This document shows positions 17,639-26,009 of a stretch of DNA of 64,000 bases, piece by piece (position 1 is the first letter of the stretch; every line of letters begins with the position of its first letter). Both the position numbers and the translations under genes were made by a program. Location: assembly GCA_963715565.1 (NCBI GenBank), contig OY970256.1:744001-808000 (forward strand), given 5' to 3'. This DNA is from JACVRN01 sp963715565 (lineage in GTDB: Bacteria > Acidobacteriota > Blastocatellia > Pyrinomonadales > Pyrinomonadaceae). A model generated the notes under the pieces. The model searched no databases. It was not told where the DNA came from and saw nothing but the letters and a program-made list of their open reading frames with translations.

Positions 17639-20098
17639 TTAACCGGCTGCGCTCTTTCCAACCGGGCCGACCTCGTCTGCCTCGGCGGCTTCCGAGGTGT
17701 AATAGGAATCGTTGTAGTAACGATAGTAATCATAATCGGGCGAGCGGCGATCCACGTTATTCAGGACAACGCCGAAGATTTTCGAGCCGACATCATGTAA
17801 GAGCTGGCGTGCGCGTCGCACAATATTGTGCGAGCTTTTGCCGCCATGCACGACCAGAATGACGCCGTCAACCAGAGACGAGAGCAGGACGCCGTCTGTG
17901 AAGGAGTTGATGGGAGGAGAATCAATGACGATATGCGTGAAGGTGCTTTCCAGTACGGTGATGAACCGGCGCATCTGTGACGAGCCGATTAGCTCCGCAG
18001 GGTTCGGGGGAGTCGGGCCTGCCGCCAGCACGTGCAGCCCCGTAGGCAAGTGCTGCTGAATCAAATTGTGCATCTCGGCTTCACTCATCTCGCTGGAAAG
18101 AATCGTGCTCAGCCCGCGCTGATCTTTCAAATTGAAGATGGATTGCAGGCGCGGGCGGCGCATGTCCGCGTCGATGATGACGACCGATGCTCCTGTTTGC
18201 GAGAGACTCAGCGCGGTGTTGACTGCGGTCGTGGTCTTGCCTTCTCCGGGCAGGCTCGAAGTCACGAGTAGAGTTTTCGGAGCACCGCCCGCAGTTGAAA
18301 GCAGTACGGAGGTGCGCAACTGGCGATAGGCTTCCGCAAGCGGCGAGCGCGTTTCAGCGTTAATCAGAAGTTCGGGACTGCTGCTGCCGTTACGCTTCTG
18401 TAAGGCAGTCGAGCTTTGTTTCAGACGACGACGCGCCATACCGGTAACCGCCGGTATCACTGCCAGCGCGGGCAGCCGCAGTATTTTCTCAATGTCTTCG
18501 GTTGAGTTAATGCTGTCGTCCATGTACTCAAGAAAGAGCGCGAGACCGATGCCACCGCAGAGGGCCAGAAACATCGCCAGCATGACCGCGCGCATGCGGT
18601 TTGGTCCGACGGGGCCTTCGGGCACGAGCGCATAATCAATAACAGAGATGTTGTTCGGCGTGCCTGCGAGCACAACGTCGTTCGTCTTGGAGCTTTGCAG
18701 GAGCCCGTCGAGTAGAGTCTTGTTTGTCTCTATCTCCTGCTGGATGATGCGGTAGTTGATAGCCGCCTCGTTCTGCATGACCGTCTCGCCCTTCTGTTTA
18801 TTAAAGGCATCGCGCAGCGATTGCTCGCGCTGTAGAGCCTGACGGTATCGGGTCTCAAGATTTGTCAGCAGCGTGGAGGTAGCCTGCGAGCGCATCTCCT
18901 TGACCTGTTTTTCCATGATAGCTATCTGCTGATTTACCTCCTTGACCTCCGGCGCTTCATCGGTCGCATCGACAAGCAACTGCTCGCGCTTCTGTTTCAG
19001 CTCGGCAAGTTTCGCTTCGGTTGCGTCCAACTGCTTGGCGTCGGTTTTAGCCAGCGCCGTAGCTGCGCCCGGAGCCTGTGCAGCTTTGTAGGCCGCCTCC
19101 GCCGTCTTGCGGTCGTTTTCCGCTTCGAGCAATTGCTTGTTAAGAGCAGCGAGACGATCAACCACAGTGTTCTGGCTGGAATCGAGCGTGAGAATCTGAT
19201 TATTCTTGGCGTAATTAATCAGGCGCTCCTCGGCGTTACGAATCTGCGACTGTAGCTCTGCAATCCGTTTCTGCAAAAAATCGCCCGCCGAATTTGTGTT
19301 CTCCGTCTTCTTTTCAAGATTTGAATAGGCGAAGGCGTCCGCCACGGCATTGATAACCTTGGCAGCAATCTGCGGATCATTATGGCTATAGCTGATGTCT
19401 ATCAAACGTGTGGTCGTGTCATAGCCAACGCGTCTCTCTTTGACGGGCTCGACTTTAAGCCCCGCCTGAAGCGCACCCACAAAGGGAGCAAGTCGTTTGG
19501 CTTCGACTAAATCATCACGCGAGGTGGCGGGAGCTACGGAGCTTGTCAGCGGAACATCCTGCGCGGCAGCGTCTTTCGCTTCCTCTTTTTCTTTGCTTCC
19601 GAGGCCGACCATGCGCAGAAGGTTCTGCCATGTGGAACGCTGTTGGGCGCTGTGCGAGTTAAAAAACGCCTGATTGTGCTCAAGGTCCAGCATCTTCACG
19701 ACGCGGCGAAGGAGCCCGGAGCCGCTCAGGATTTGTAACTGCGTGTTGAAATACGTCGGGTCGTTGACCGGATTGACGATGATAGAGCTGTCTTTCGAGA
19801 TGTTATTAAGGGCAGGATTATTTTCAAGATCAACCTGAACGCGCGCACGCGCCTCGTAGATATCCGGCTTCCGCGCGACATACACGGCAACGAGCATGGT
19901 GATGAGCAGTGTGACGCCGATGACCAGCCAGAGACGCTTGCGTATGGCTCGCCAGTAATCGCGCAGATGGACTTCGTTGTCCTCCACATTCTCCACGCCG
20001 TAGCCGTAGCCGTTCGAATTAACGGAGGAACTCTCTAACGGACGGTCCAGTTCCCGCGTCTCATCAATTCTCTTAACAAGCTGATTGTTTCGTTTCAT
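17639..20098 (-). CDS. Wzc-like polysaccharide co-polymerase with tyrosine autokinase (BY-kinase)
   Basis: An 819-residue membrane protein. The N-terminal Wzz domain starts at about residue 45 (HLRDYWRAIRKRLWLVIGVT as the first membrane helix), a long coiled-coil periplasmic region follows, and the second helix lies near residue 510. The cytoplasmic kinase has Walker A SSLPGEGKTTTA (G618-T622), Walker A' VVIIDADMRRP and Walker B HIVIDSPP. The C-tail has a tyrosine cluster (Y789 to Y800, seven Tyr), the usual autophosphorylation site. It would control chain length and link export to the outer-membrane pore. Confidence 0.93.
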   Translation of the reverse strand: MKRNNQLVKRIDETRELDRPLESSSVNSNGYGYGVENVEDNEVHLRDYWRAIRKRLWLVIGVTLLITMLVAVYVARKPDIYEARARVQVDLENNPALNNISKDSSIIVNPVNDPTYFNTQLQILSGSGLLRRVVKMLDLEHNQAFFNSHSAQQRSTWQNLLRMVGLGSKEKEEAKDAAAQDVPLTSSVAPATSRDDLVEAKRLAPFVGALQAGLKVEPVKERRVGYDTTTRLIDISYSHNDPQIAAKVINAVADAFAYSNLEKKTENTNSAGDFLQKRIAELQSQIRNAEERLINYAKNNQILTLDSSQNTVVDRLAALNKQLLEAENDRKTAEAAYKAAQAPGAATALAKTDAKQLDATEAKLAELKQKREQLLVDATDEAPEVKEVNQQIAIMEKQVKEMRSQATSTLLTNLETRYRQALQREQSLRDAFNKQKGETVMQNEAAINYRIIQQEIETNKTLLDGLLQSSKTNDVVLAGTPNNISVIDYALVPEGPVGPNRMRAVMLAMFLALCGGIGLALFLEYMDDSINSTEDIEKILRLPALAVIPAVTGMARRRLKQSSTALQKRNGSSSPELLINAETRSPLAEAYRQLRTSVLLSTAGGAPKTLLVTSSLPGEGKTTTAVNTALSLSQTGASVVIIDADMRRPRLQSIFNLKDQRGLSTILSSEMSEAEMHNLIQQHLPTGLHVLAAGPTPPNPAELIGSSQMRRFITVLESTFTHIVIDSPPINSFTDGVLLSSLVDGVILVVHGGKSSHNIVRRARQLLHDVGSKIFGVVLNNVDRRSPDYDYYRYYNDSYYTSEAAEADEVGPVGKSAAG

Positions 20099-20182
20099 CG
20101 TCTTTGACCAATAGCTAAGGGGCCGAACAATTTTGAAGATTCACTCTTACAAGCGAGAACAGTACTGGTGATTTACGCATCA

Positions 20183-21238
20183 CTAAGGAATCACTCGCAC
20201 TGGCATCTGTGCGACGGAAGGGACGACTGCGCCCAGCAGAGAGCGCAGGAATGCTTTGCCGCTGGACGTGGGCACGTCCACAATGTCGTTCGGCTGTAGG
20301 ACGATGTCTTCGGCCTGCTTTTTTTCGATGGCTTTGAGATCGACATAGATTTCGTTTTTGGTCGTCGCGTTGGGAAGCTGTCGGATGATGCGTATGCGGT
20401 CGCTCTTGGTATCGCGCATCGTACCGCCAGCCATCGCGATGGCGCGAGTGACTGTAATAGGCTCTTTGAGCGGAATGGATGAAGGCTTAAAGACGTTGCC
20501 CACGACGTAGATTTGATCCGCTTCGGGGACGGTGATGATGTCCCCCGGCTGTACAAACGGATTCGCTTTGGCTTCTCCCTGCAAAGTATCGTTGAGCGAG
20601 TAGGCCACAAAGCCGCTCAGCGAAGCGTCCTCCATTTGGTTCACTTCATTGCAACCGGAAACTTGCCCTGCATGCACTACGTTTATGGTTCTCCCCGCGC
20701 GATCAGCCGGTCCATTGGCAAACGAAAGCAGCTCAAGTAAGCGCACGCGTCTTTGAAGCTGAAAACGCCCCGGCGAATTTACTGCGCCGATGATAGCGAC
20801 CGGGGCTGATTGATAATCTTTGACGAAGACATCGACGTGCGGGTTTTTGTAATACTTGAGATAGCGGCTAAAGATTTCTTTAGCCAGCTCGTTTTCCGTC
20901 CGGCACGCTGCCTGAATCTCGCCCTCTATGAGCGGCATGCGAATCATGCCCCGACCATCCACGCGCACACTGTCGCGTGAAAGCTGCGGGCGATTGAAGA
21001 CGCGTATATCCAGAACGTCGCCCGGCCCAATGCGGTATAGGTTTTCGGTGGAAGTCTTAACAGCTTGAACGCCCGTGGTCGAAGCTGTAGAGGTCGCAGG
21101 CGGCGGACTTAAAGGAGGCGGCGCAGGTGCTTGCGCGCGTGCGTGGCTGTAGGCTGCGCCGAGCAAGAGCAAAGCTAAAAGATAAGATGCAGCGCGCCAC
21201 AGGCGACAACGTGTATCGAGCTTTATGATTTTCATCAT
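20183..21238 (-). CDS. Outer-membrane polysaccharide export protein (OPX, Wza-like)
   Basis: A 351-residue exported protein. The signal sequence ends near AYSHARAQA, followed by a Pro-rich stretch. The polysaccharide-export domain comes next (YRIGPGDVLDIRVFNRPQLS), then two SLBB-like domains (VAIIGAVNSPGRFQL and IYVVGNVFKPSSIPL). No lipobox cysteine is evident at the cleavage site. The start is the ATG at 21236-21238, preceded by AGGAAAG; an earlier TTG would overlap the upstream gene. It carries the glycan through the outer membrane together with the BY-kinase. Confidence 0.92.
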   Translation of the reverse strand: MMKIIKLDTRCRLWRAASYLLALLLLGAAYSHARAQAPAPPPLSPPPATSTASTTGVQAVKTSTENLYRIGPGDVLDIRVFNRPQLSRDSVRVDGRGMIRMPLIEGEIQAACRTENELAKEIFSRYLKYYKNPHVDVFVKDYQSAPVAIIGAVNSPGRFQLQRRVRLLELLSFANGPADRAGRTINVVHAGQVSGCNEVNQMEDASLSGFVAYSLNDTLQGEAKANPFVQPGDIITVPEADQIYVVGNVFKPSSIPLKEPITVTRAIAMAGGTMRDTKSDRIRIIRQLPNATTKNEIYVDLKAIEKKQAEDIVLQPNDIVDVPTSSGKAFLRSLLGAVVPSVAQMPVRVIP

Positions 21239-21242
21239 GAGA

Positions 21243-21518
21243 CTACTTTCCTGCAATGCCTATCTTGCGTGACAGAAGCGCCTCGCGCATGTGGTTAGGA
21301 TGGGCCAGATTGAGCACAGTGTTGCTCAGGAGAACCATCAGCTCTTCATGCTCGCGTTGAAAATGGCCCGTCAGCGGTTGGTCTTGCGTCTTTTCGACCA
21401 CGCCCTCCCTGACCCACTGCCAGAACTGTGCCTGCGTGGTCCAGAACTCTTTGCGGTCGCGGCAGATGACAAGCGCCGTTCGCTTCTTCTTCTTTTTCTT
21501 ATTCTTCTTACTACTCAT
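21243..21518 (-). CDS. Small Lys-rich protein of unknown function, first gene of the polysaccharide locus
   Basis: A 91-residue cytoplasmic protein without signal peptide. Residues 4-13 are almost all lysine (KKNKKKKKKR). The rest is a compact, helix-rich domain with aromatic residues (EFWTTQAQFWQWVREG) and no motif I recognise. The Shine-Dalgarno sequence of the export-protein gene lies within its last codons, so the two are coupled. A role in regulation or nucleic-acid/polyanion binding could be imagined from the lysine tail, but there is no direct evidence. Confidence 0.65.
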   Translation of the reverse strand: MSSKKNKKKKKKRTALVICRDRKEFWTTQAQFWQWVREGVVEKTQDQPLTGHFQREHEELMVLLSNTVLNLAHPNHMREALLSRKIGIAGK

Positions 21519-21615
21519 GACTCTTTATCTTCGGTTCGACAAGACACACTGAGGCCATCGCATGCCCAATCCGCGAGTCTGCACAACTTGTACAGATTCA
21601 CATCGTCACGCCGTA

Positions 21616-21654
21616 CCCCTTCTCGCGAGAAGGGGAAGCCTCTTTGCGCGAGGC
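21616..21654. promoter_or_regulatory. 20-base perfect palindrome plus adjacent hairpin upstream of the polysaccharide locus
   Basis: CCCCTTCTCGCGAGAAGGGG at 21616-21635 is a perfect palindrome. A second inverted repeat, GCCTC-N7-GAGGC, follows at 21638-21654. They lie in the 203-base gap between the LuxR-type regulator gene (ends at 21722) and the Lys-rich gene (starts at 21518). That places them about 100 bases upstream of the first polysaccharide gene, where an operator or a terminator of the regulator gene would sit. There is no T-tract on either side, so an operator role is slightly favoured; this is inference. Confidence 0.4.
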
Positions 21655-21721
21655 AGCGCCGGATTTTCAAACCAATCGCCAAAGCGTGTCGCCCGTGCCG
21701 CACGCTGTTAGTGATTGCTGT

Positions 21722-22477
21722 TTATCTAACTCTTCCCTGCCCTACATCATGCATCAGCAGATGCGCGATTAACTCAGCACGACGCTTGACGCCGAACTTG
21801 ATAAAGACATTGCGTAGATGAAATTTCACAGTTTGCTCGCCGATATGCAGCTTTTCGCCTATCTCCGCGTTGGTCAGCCCTTGCGCGCAGAGGAGCGCGA
21901 CCTGTGCTTCGCGGCGACTCAAATTGTAGTGGCTGATGACGCGCTCGATAGCCAGACTGTAGGCAGCGTTCTCCTCAAAGCCATCTATCTCCTGCGGATA
22001 GGGCGCGATGCCCGAAGCACGTCGGCGGGCGAAAATTTCTTCAGGGTGAAAAACGTAAAAGACGGAGTTCCCATCCTCCTCCGTCTTCAGTTGACGATTT
22101 TCAATACTTAATTTATTGACTAACCCCGCACGCCCGCGCCGTATGGTGCTGTAGCTACGCAAGCCCGTGAGCAGCATCAAACGACGGATGCTGAAGAGCC
22201 CTGTGCGTGTCTCGGTAGCGGAGGTGTCAGCCAGCATGGCTTCATAGAGCTGGTGCTCTATGGGCGTGTGGCTCAAGGCCAGCAGCGCCATTTCATGCTC
22301 GTGGTTTGGCCGTTCATGATGACCGTTTGATGCCTCAAGGTCGTCATAAAAATGGAGGGTAGTTGGGCTCTGTTTTCTGGTAGGAAACATGGGCAGTCTC
22401 ACAGTTTCGCAAAGAAGAGTCGCCGTTGCCGAAAGAAGAAAACCAGCTTCCCCTTGATCGTTCTGAAAAAACTGCAC
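21722..22477 (-). CDS. LuxR-type transcriptional regulator
   Basis: A protein of up to 251 residues ending in a GerE/LuxR helix-turn-helix (LSRREAQVALLCAQGLTNAE, then TVKFHLRNVFIKFGV, residues about 185-245). The N-terminal ~150 residues resemble no receiver or autoinducer domain I recognise, and no phospho-acceptor Asp pattern is clear. The listed start is GTG; an ATG at 22390 would remove 29 residues. It lies directly upstream of the polysaccharide operon on the same strand, so regulation of that operon is plausible. CTCAAG-N10-CTTGAG at 22488-22509, just before the start, could be an autoregulatory site (weak). Confidence 0.8.
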   Translation of the reverse strand: MQFFQNDQGEAGFLLSATATLLCETVRLPMFPTRKQSPTTLHFYDDLEASNGHHERPNHEHEMALLALSHTPIEHQLYEAMLADTSATETRTGLFSIRRLMLLTGLRSYSTIRRGRAGLVNKLSIENRQLKTEEDGNSVFYVFHPEEIFARRRASGIAPYPQEIDGFEENAAYSLAIERVISHYNLSRREAQVALLCAQGLTNAEIGEKLHIGEQTVKFHLRNVFIKFGVKRRAELIAHLLMHDVGQGRVR

Positions 22478-23177
22478 CTCTCAGTTACTCAAGCAATACT
22501 CGACTTGAGCAAAGAGCACGCTCCTTTTCTTTAATCATAGCTGTATGATTGGCGAGCGTCCGGGCTTTATAGCTCTAAGAGGATTCACTCCACATTGTCA
22601 CAACAGAGACGCTGATGCCAGAGAGCCATCAGGCCCCATTCAAAGCTACCAAAAACTCCTTGTAGCGGGATTAATGGAAGGAGCACAGGGCTTCACAACG
22701 AGGTGGCGTGGCATGGGAGCGTCTACAAAGCCCTGACGTTTTGCAAATATCTGGGCCAAAGGCTAGTTAATTAATAACACCTGAGGTGAGGCGAATAAGT
22801 ACCATAGGCCCATTCAGGGTGTCAATAGTTTTGCTCTCAAATCTTCCTTAAATCATTTAATGTTCAATCGGGTTCAAAGCCTAGCATCCATCGTGTCAAG
22901 ATGTAAGAAACACAATCACTCTCCATAAGGCTTTGCACAGACGTCACACCGCGCACAATTAGTTAAACCGTCCGCACAAAATTAGACGGCAGTTAGCATC
23001 TTGAAAAGTTAAGCTCACGTTTCAAAAGCCCCTGACCTGAGACGGCTTGAAAGAAATCTTGCATCTCTAAAAATCCCTTCACTTACAACAGGAAACCTTG
23101 CTATGATGCGCGGGCACACGACAGCCTTGCCGCGCTGAGCTACCCACGGCAGCGTGATCTAGTGGTAAGCGGCACCT
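22478..23177. other. 700-base gene-poor spacer between regulator gene and small-peptide gene
   Basis: No convincing coding region is seen; the longest open frame (63 codons, plus strand) lacks a ribosome site and family features. The stretch includes CACCTGAGGTG near 22778-22788. At 23078-23107 a possible plus-strand promoter (TTCACT, 18 bases, TATGAT) precedes a structured block at 23108-23170 with GCGCGG/CCGCGC arms. That block lies just past the stop of the minus-strand peptide gene, so it may instead be that gene's 3' hairpin. No tRNA fits. Confidence 0.4.
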
Positions 23178-23432
23178 TTAGAACAGTGACAACGCGCTTT
23201 GCAAAAAGGTCAGTGCAATCTCAGTTACACCCGGAAATGGAATCTCGCCGTTTGTCGTTTCCGAGGATGCAGTAACGCCAGGGAATGGAATATCACCGGT
23301 TGTTGTTGCTGCTGGCGGTTGAGAGGTAACGGCTGGGTATTGAACGTCGCCTGCAAATGTGGAGCAAGTAAGGGCTAGCACCAACACCGACGCAGCCACA
23401 AATTTGCGGCAAAATTGACCAAAGTTCCTCAT
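23178..23432 (-). CDS. Small exported peptide with three nonapeptide repeats
   Basis: An 84-residue precursor. A basic start and a hydrophobic stretch form a signal peptide (FVAASVLVLALTCSTFA, residues 11-27), with the likely cut after Ala27. The mature part has three copies of G[DE]xx[YF]P[AG]VT at 28-36, 46-54 and 62-70, joined by Thr/Ser/Pro linkers. It ends in a hydrophobic helix-prone tail (EIALTFLQSALSLF). The ribosome site AAGGAAA sits well before the ATG. It is divergent from a TPR-type activator gene 127 bases away. The repeats look like a multi-copy peptide precursor or a small surface adhesin; function unknown. Confidence 0.72.
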   Translation of the reverse strand: MRNFGQFCRKFVAASVLVLALTCSTFAGDVQYPAVTSQPPAATTTGDIPFPGVTASSETTNGEIPFPGVTEIALTFLQSALSLF

Positions 23433-23461
23433 CTTAGTTTTCCTTGTAAGGTGATTTAATG

Positions 23462-23504
23462 AAACCAGCTAACTGGTTTAACGCGCCTCATTTTTCTATG
23501 AGGC
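23462..23504. promoter_or_regulatory. Two inverted repeats in the divergent promoter region of peptide and TPR-activator genes
   Basis: AAACCAG-CTAA-CTGGTTT (23462-23479) and GCCTCAT-N6-ATGAGGC (23485-23504) are both perfect 7-base-arm repeats inside the 127-base divergent gap. The first is 30 bases upstream of the peptide ATG and would be transcribed with it. Either could bind the dimeric Fis-type activator or form a leader hairpin. I looked for a sigma-54 GG-N10-GC promoter pattern and did not find one. Confidence 0.4.
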
Positions 23505-23559
23505 TCGGTGAATTGCGCTTGCAGTTACAATTGCAACCACAAAGAAAGGCAATTCTCAC

Positions 23560-25821
23560 ATGACTTTAGCAGAAACGCTACTGCGACAGCTGAACAATCC
23601 GAAGCTGAGCCTGGATGAGTGCACATTGCTGCGCTGTCAACTGGCTGAAGAACTGGAACACAGAGGGCAGTACGAGGCGGCGCGTAATGCGCTCGGAGAA
23701 TTGTGGCAAGGCGTAGGGCAGCGCCCTTCTTTAAAGGGGCTTGTAGACCTCACGGCGGCAGAAGTGCTGCTGCGCGCTGGCACTCTGTCAGGATGGCTCG
23801 GTAGCGCCAACCAATTTGAAGGGGCACAAGACGCAGCCAAAGACCTTATCAGTGAAAGCGTTGCTCTCTTTGAAAGGACTGGAAAGTTGAACAAAGCTCA
23901 CGGCGCGCGTAGCGAGCTTGCGCTTTGCTACTGGCGCGAAGGCGCGTTTGATGAGGCGCGCGTGCTTTTGGAGGATGTTTTCTCAAGTCTTGGTGTGGAT
24001 AACACTGAACTCAAAGCTAAAACTTTACTCCGACACATCTTGGTCGAGTTTTCAACGAGCAGGTTCCATGACGCACTCCGCATTTTGACTGATACTGCTC
24101 TTATTTTTGAGGCATGTGCAGATCATGTCTTAAGGGGCAGATTTCACGGGCAGCTTGCGGTCATTCTGAAGCGTCTTGGCACATCTGAACATCGGCAAGA
24201 TTATACGGATCGCGCTATTGTCGAGTACACCGCTGCAACTTATCACTTTGAGCAAGCTGGCCACACAAGTTCGTGCGCCACTGCTGAAAATAATCTCGGA
24301 AACTTGCTTTTGATGATCGGTCGTTATGATGAGGCTCAAATTCATCTTAACCGTGCTCGACGCCTCTTCTTGGGATTAAAGGATAAAGGTATGCTCGCGC
24401 AAGTGAATGAAACCCGCTCGCGCCTCTTATTTGCACAAGGTCACACAAAAGAAGCTGAGAAGATTATCCGTGAGTCCGTGCGTCTTCTTGAGCGAGGGGG
24501 CGAGCAGTCGCTTTTAGCGGAGGCGTTGACTACGCAGGGAGTTGTGCTGGCGCGGCTCAGTCGCTTCGATCAATCCTACAAGGTGCTGCAACGCGCGATG
24601 AATGTGGCGGAGCAGGCGGGCGCTCTTGAATACGCTGGGCGTGCGGCGCTCGCGCTTCTGGAAGAGCATGGCGAGAGAATACAGGATGAGGTGCGGCGAA
24701 AGGTTTATGCGCTCGCCGATGATTGGCTGTCGAAGACGCAGGATGCGGAGGACATCTCTAGATTACGCGCCTGCGCCCGCCGCGCGATGGCTCCAAGAGC
24801 AGAGAGCGCGCAGGAGCGTGAAGCGCACGTTTCTTTTGTTCATGCCAGTGAGCAGACGGCTGCCTTACTTGAGAAGGCGCAACAACTGGCGCGCACTAAT
24901 CTGCCTATCCTGATTACAGGGGAAACTGGAACGGGGAAAGAAGTTCTGGCGCGGCTGATTCATGATTGGAGCGGGCGTGGTGGCGCTTTTGTGCCTCTCA
25001 ACTGCGGCGCGCTAACGGACACTTTGCTGGAATCGCAGCTCTTTGGACATCGCAAAGGCAGCTTTACGGATGCCGTTGCGGATTACGCGGGGGCGGTTCG
25101 TCAGGCTGCGGGCGGGACGTTGCTGTTAGACGAGATTGCGGAACTGAGCCAGGGTAATCAGGGCAAGATTCTGCGGCTCATCGAGCTGGGCGAGATTATG
25201 CCGGTGGGCGCACATGTGCCGGAATATGTGGATGTGCGGATCATTGCTTCTACTAACGCTCAGCTATCGAAGCTGGTAGCGCAGCATCGGTTCCGTAATG
25301 ATCTGTTTTATCGCATCGCGGCGTTTGAGATAACGGTTCCGCCTCTGAGGGAGCGGCCCGACGATATTGTGGCGCTGGCGCGCCATTTTATTAAACAGCT
25401 TGAAGAGCGCGAAGGGAGGCAGGCAGGTTTTACAGCAGGGAGCGTTGAGACCTTGCGGGACTTTCCGCTCTACGGTAATGCGCGGGAGCTGCGTGCGATT
25501 ATAGAGCGTGCCGTGATTACGTCGAAGGGGCAACCTATCACGGAAGAGGCATTCAGGCTGTTACTGCTGCGCGCGACGAGTAAAGGCACGGTGGCCGATC
25601 CGTGGGCGGAGTTTTCGCTGGGAGAAGAAGTGCGGCTTTTTGAGGAGCGGTTGATTGAGCGAGCCTTGAGGGAGAGTCACGGAAGGATTACACAGGCGGC
25701 GCATCTATTAGGATTAAAACACCAGACTCTCAATGCCATGATCGAGGCGAGACACAAGAGATTGATGGAACTGAGGACGCCTGTGCAGCCACGCAGACGC
25801 AGCATCATCAAGCGAAGGTAA
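23560..25821 (+). CDS. TPR-containing AAA+ enhancer-binding-type transcription activator
   Basis: A 753-residue regulator. Residues ~20-420 are tetratricopeptide-like helices, in place of the usual receiver or GAF sensor. The AAA+ domain follows: Walker A GETGTGKE at 454-461, the sigma-54 contact loop as GSFTDA (500-505) rather than GAFTGA, and Walker B LLLDEIAEL with D524/E525. The C-terminus is a Fis-type helix-turn-helix (GRITQAAHLLGLKHQTLNAM). It likely senses a protein or peptide through the TPR array and activates transcription. The divergent exported-peptide gene is a candidate target or signal. Ribosome site GAAAGG. Confidence 0.87.
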   Translation: MTLAETLLRQLNNPKLSLDECTLLRCQLAEELEHRGQYEAARNALGELWQGVGQRPSLKGLVDLTAAEVLLRAGTLSGWLGSANQFEGAQDAAKDLISESVALFERTGKLNKAHGARSELALCYWREGAFDEARVLLEDVFSSLGVDNTELKAKTLLRHILVEFSTSRFHDALRILTDTALIFEACADHVLRGRFHGQLAVILKRLGTSEHRQDYTDRAIVEYTAATYHFEQAGHTSSCATAENNLGNLLLMIGRYDEAQIHLNRARRLFLGLKDKGMLAQVNETRSRLLFAQGHTKEAEKIIRESVRLLERGGEQSLLAEALTTQGVVLARLSRFDQSYKVLQRAMNVAEQAGALEYAGRAALALLEEHGERIQDEVRRKVYALADDWLSKTQDAEDISRLRACARRAMAPRAESAQEREAHVSFVHASEQTAALLEKAQQLARTNLPILITGETGTGKEVLARLIHDWSGRGGAFVPLNCGALTDTLLESQLFGHRKGSFTDAVADYAGAVRQAAGGTLLLDEIAELSQGNQGKILRLIELGEIMPVGAHVPEYVDVRIIASTNAQLSKLVAQHRFRNDLFYRIAAFEITVPPLRERPDDIVALARHFIKQLEEREGRQAGFTAGSVETLRDFPLYGNARELRAIIERAVITSKGQPITEEAFRLLLLRATSKGTVADPWAEFSLGEEVRLFEERLIERALRESHGRITQAAHLLGLKHQTLNAMIEARHKRLMELRTPVQPRRRSIIKRR

Positions 25822-26009
25822 GTTGAGAGGTGGCAGCGGCGACACACAGCGGCATGTACAGAGGACGGCTCTGCGGAAAGGTTTCGAATCGTAACACCAG
25901 CGGACCGGGCGCGAGTCGCTGACGATGGCTGCTCGTGAAGAATCAGGGCGTGATCCGGTGGAAGCATGAATTCTCCCTTTGCGCGCGGCTTTGAGATAAA
26001 ATAATCGGG

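Noticed and set aside
21291..21821. 176-codon plus-strand frame opposite the Lys-rich and LuxR genes
   Set aside because: Shadow of the minus-strand genes and their gap; no recognisable protein features.
22545..22736. 63-codon plus-strand frame in the 700-base spacer
   Set aside because: No ribosome site, no signal or domain pattern, and composition looks non-coding.
23108..23177. Possible tRNA (D-arm-like GGGTAGCTCAG on the minus strand)
   Set aside because: No matching acceptor stem, no TTCGA T-loop and no anticodon stem could be laid out.
23433..23559. Sigma-54 promoter for the peptide or activator gene
   Set aside because: No GG-N10-GC pattern with fitting context found on either strand.
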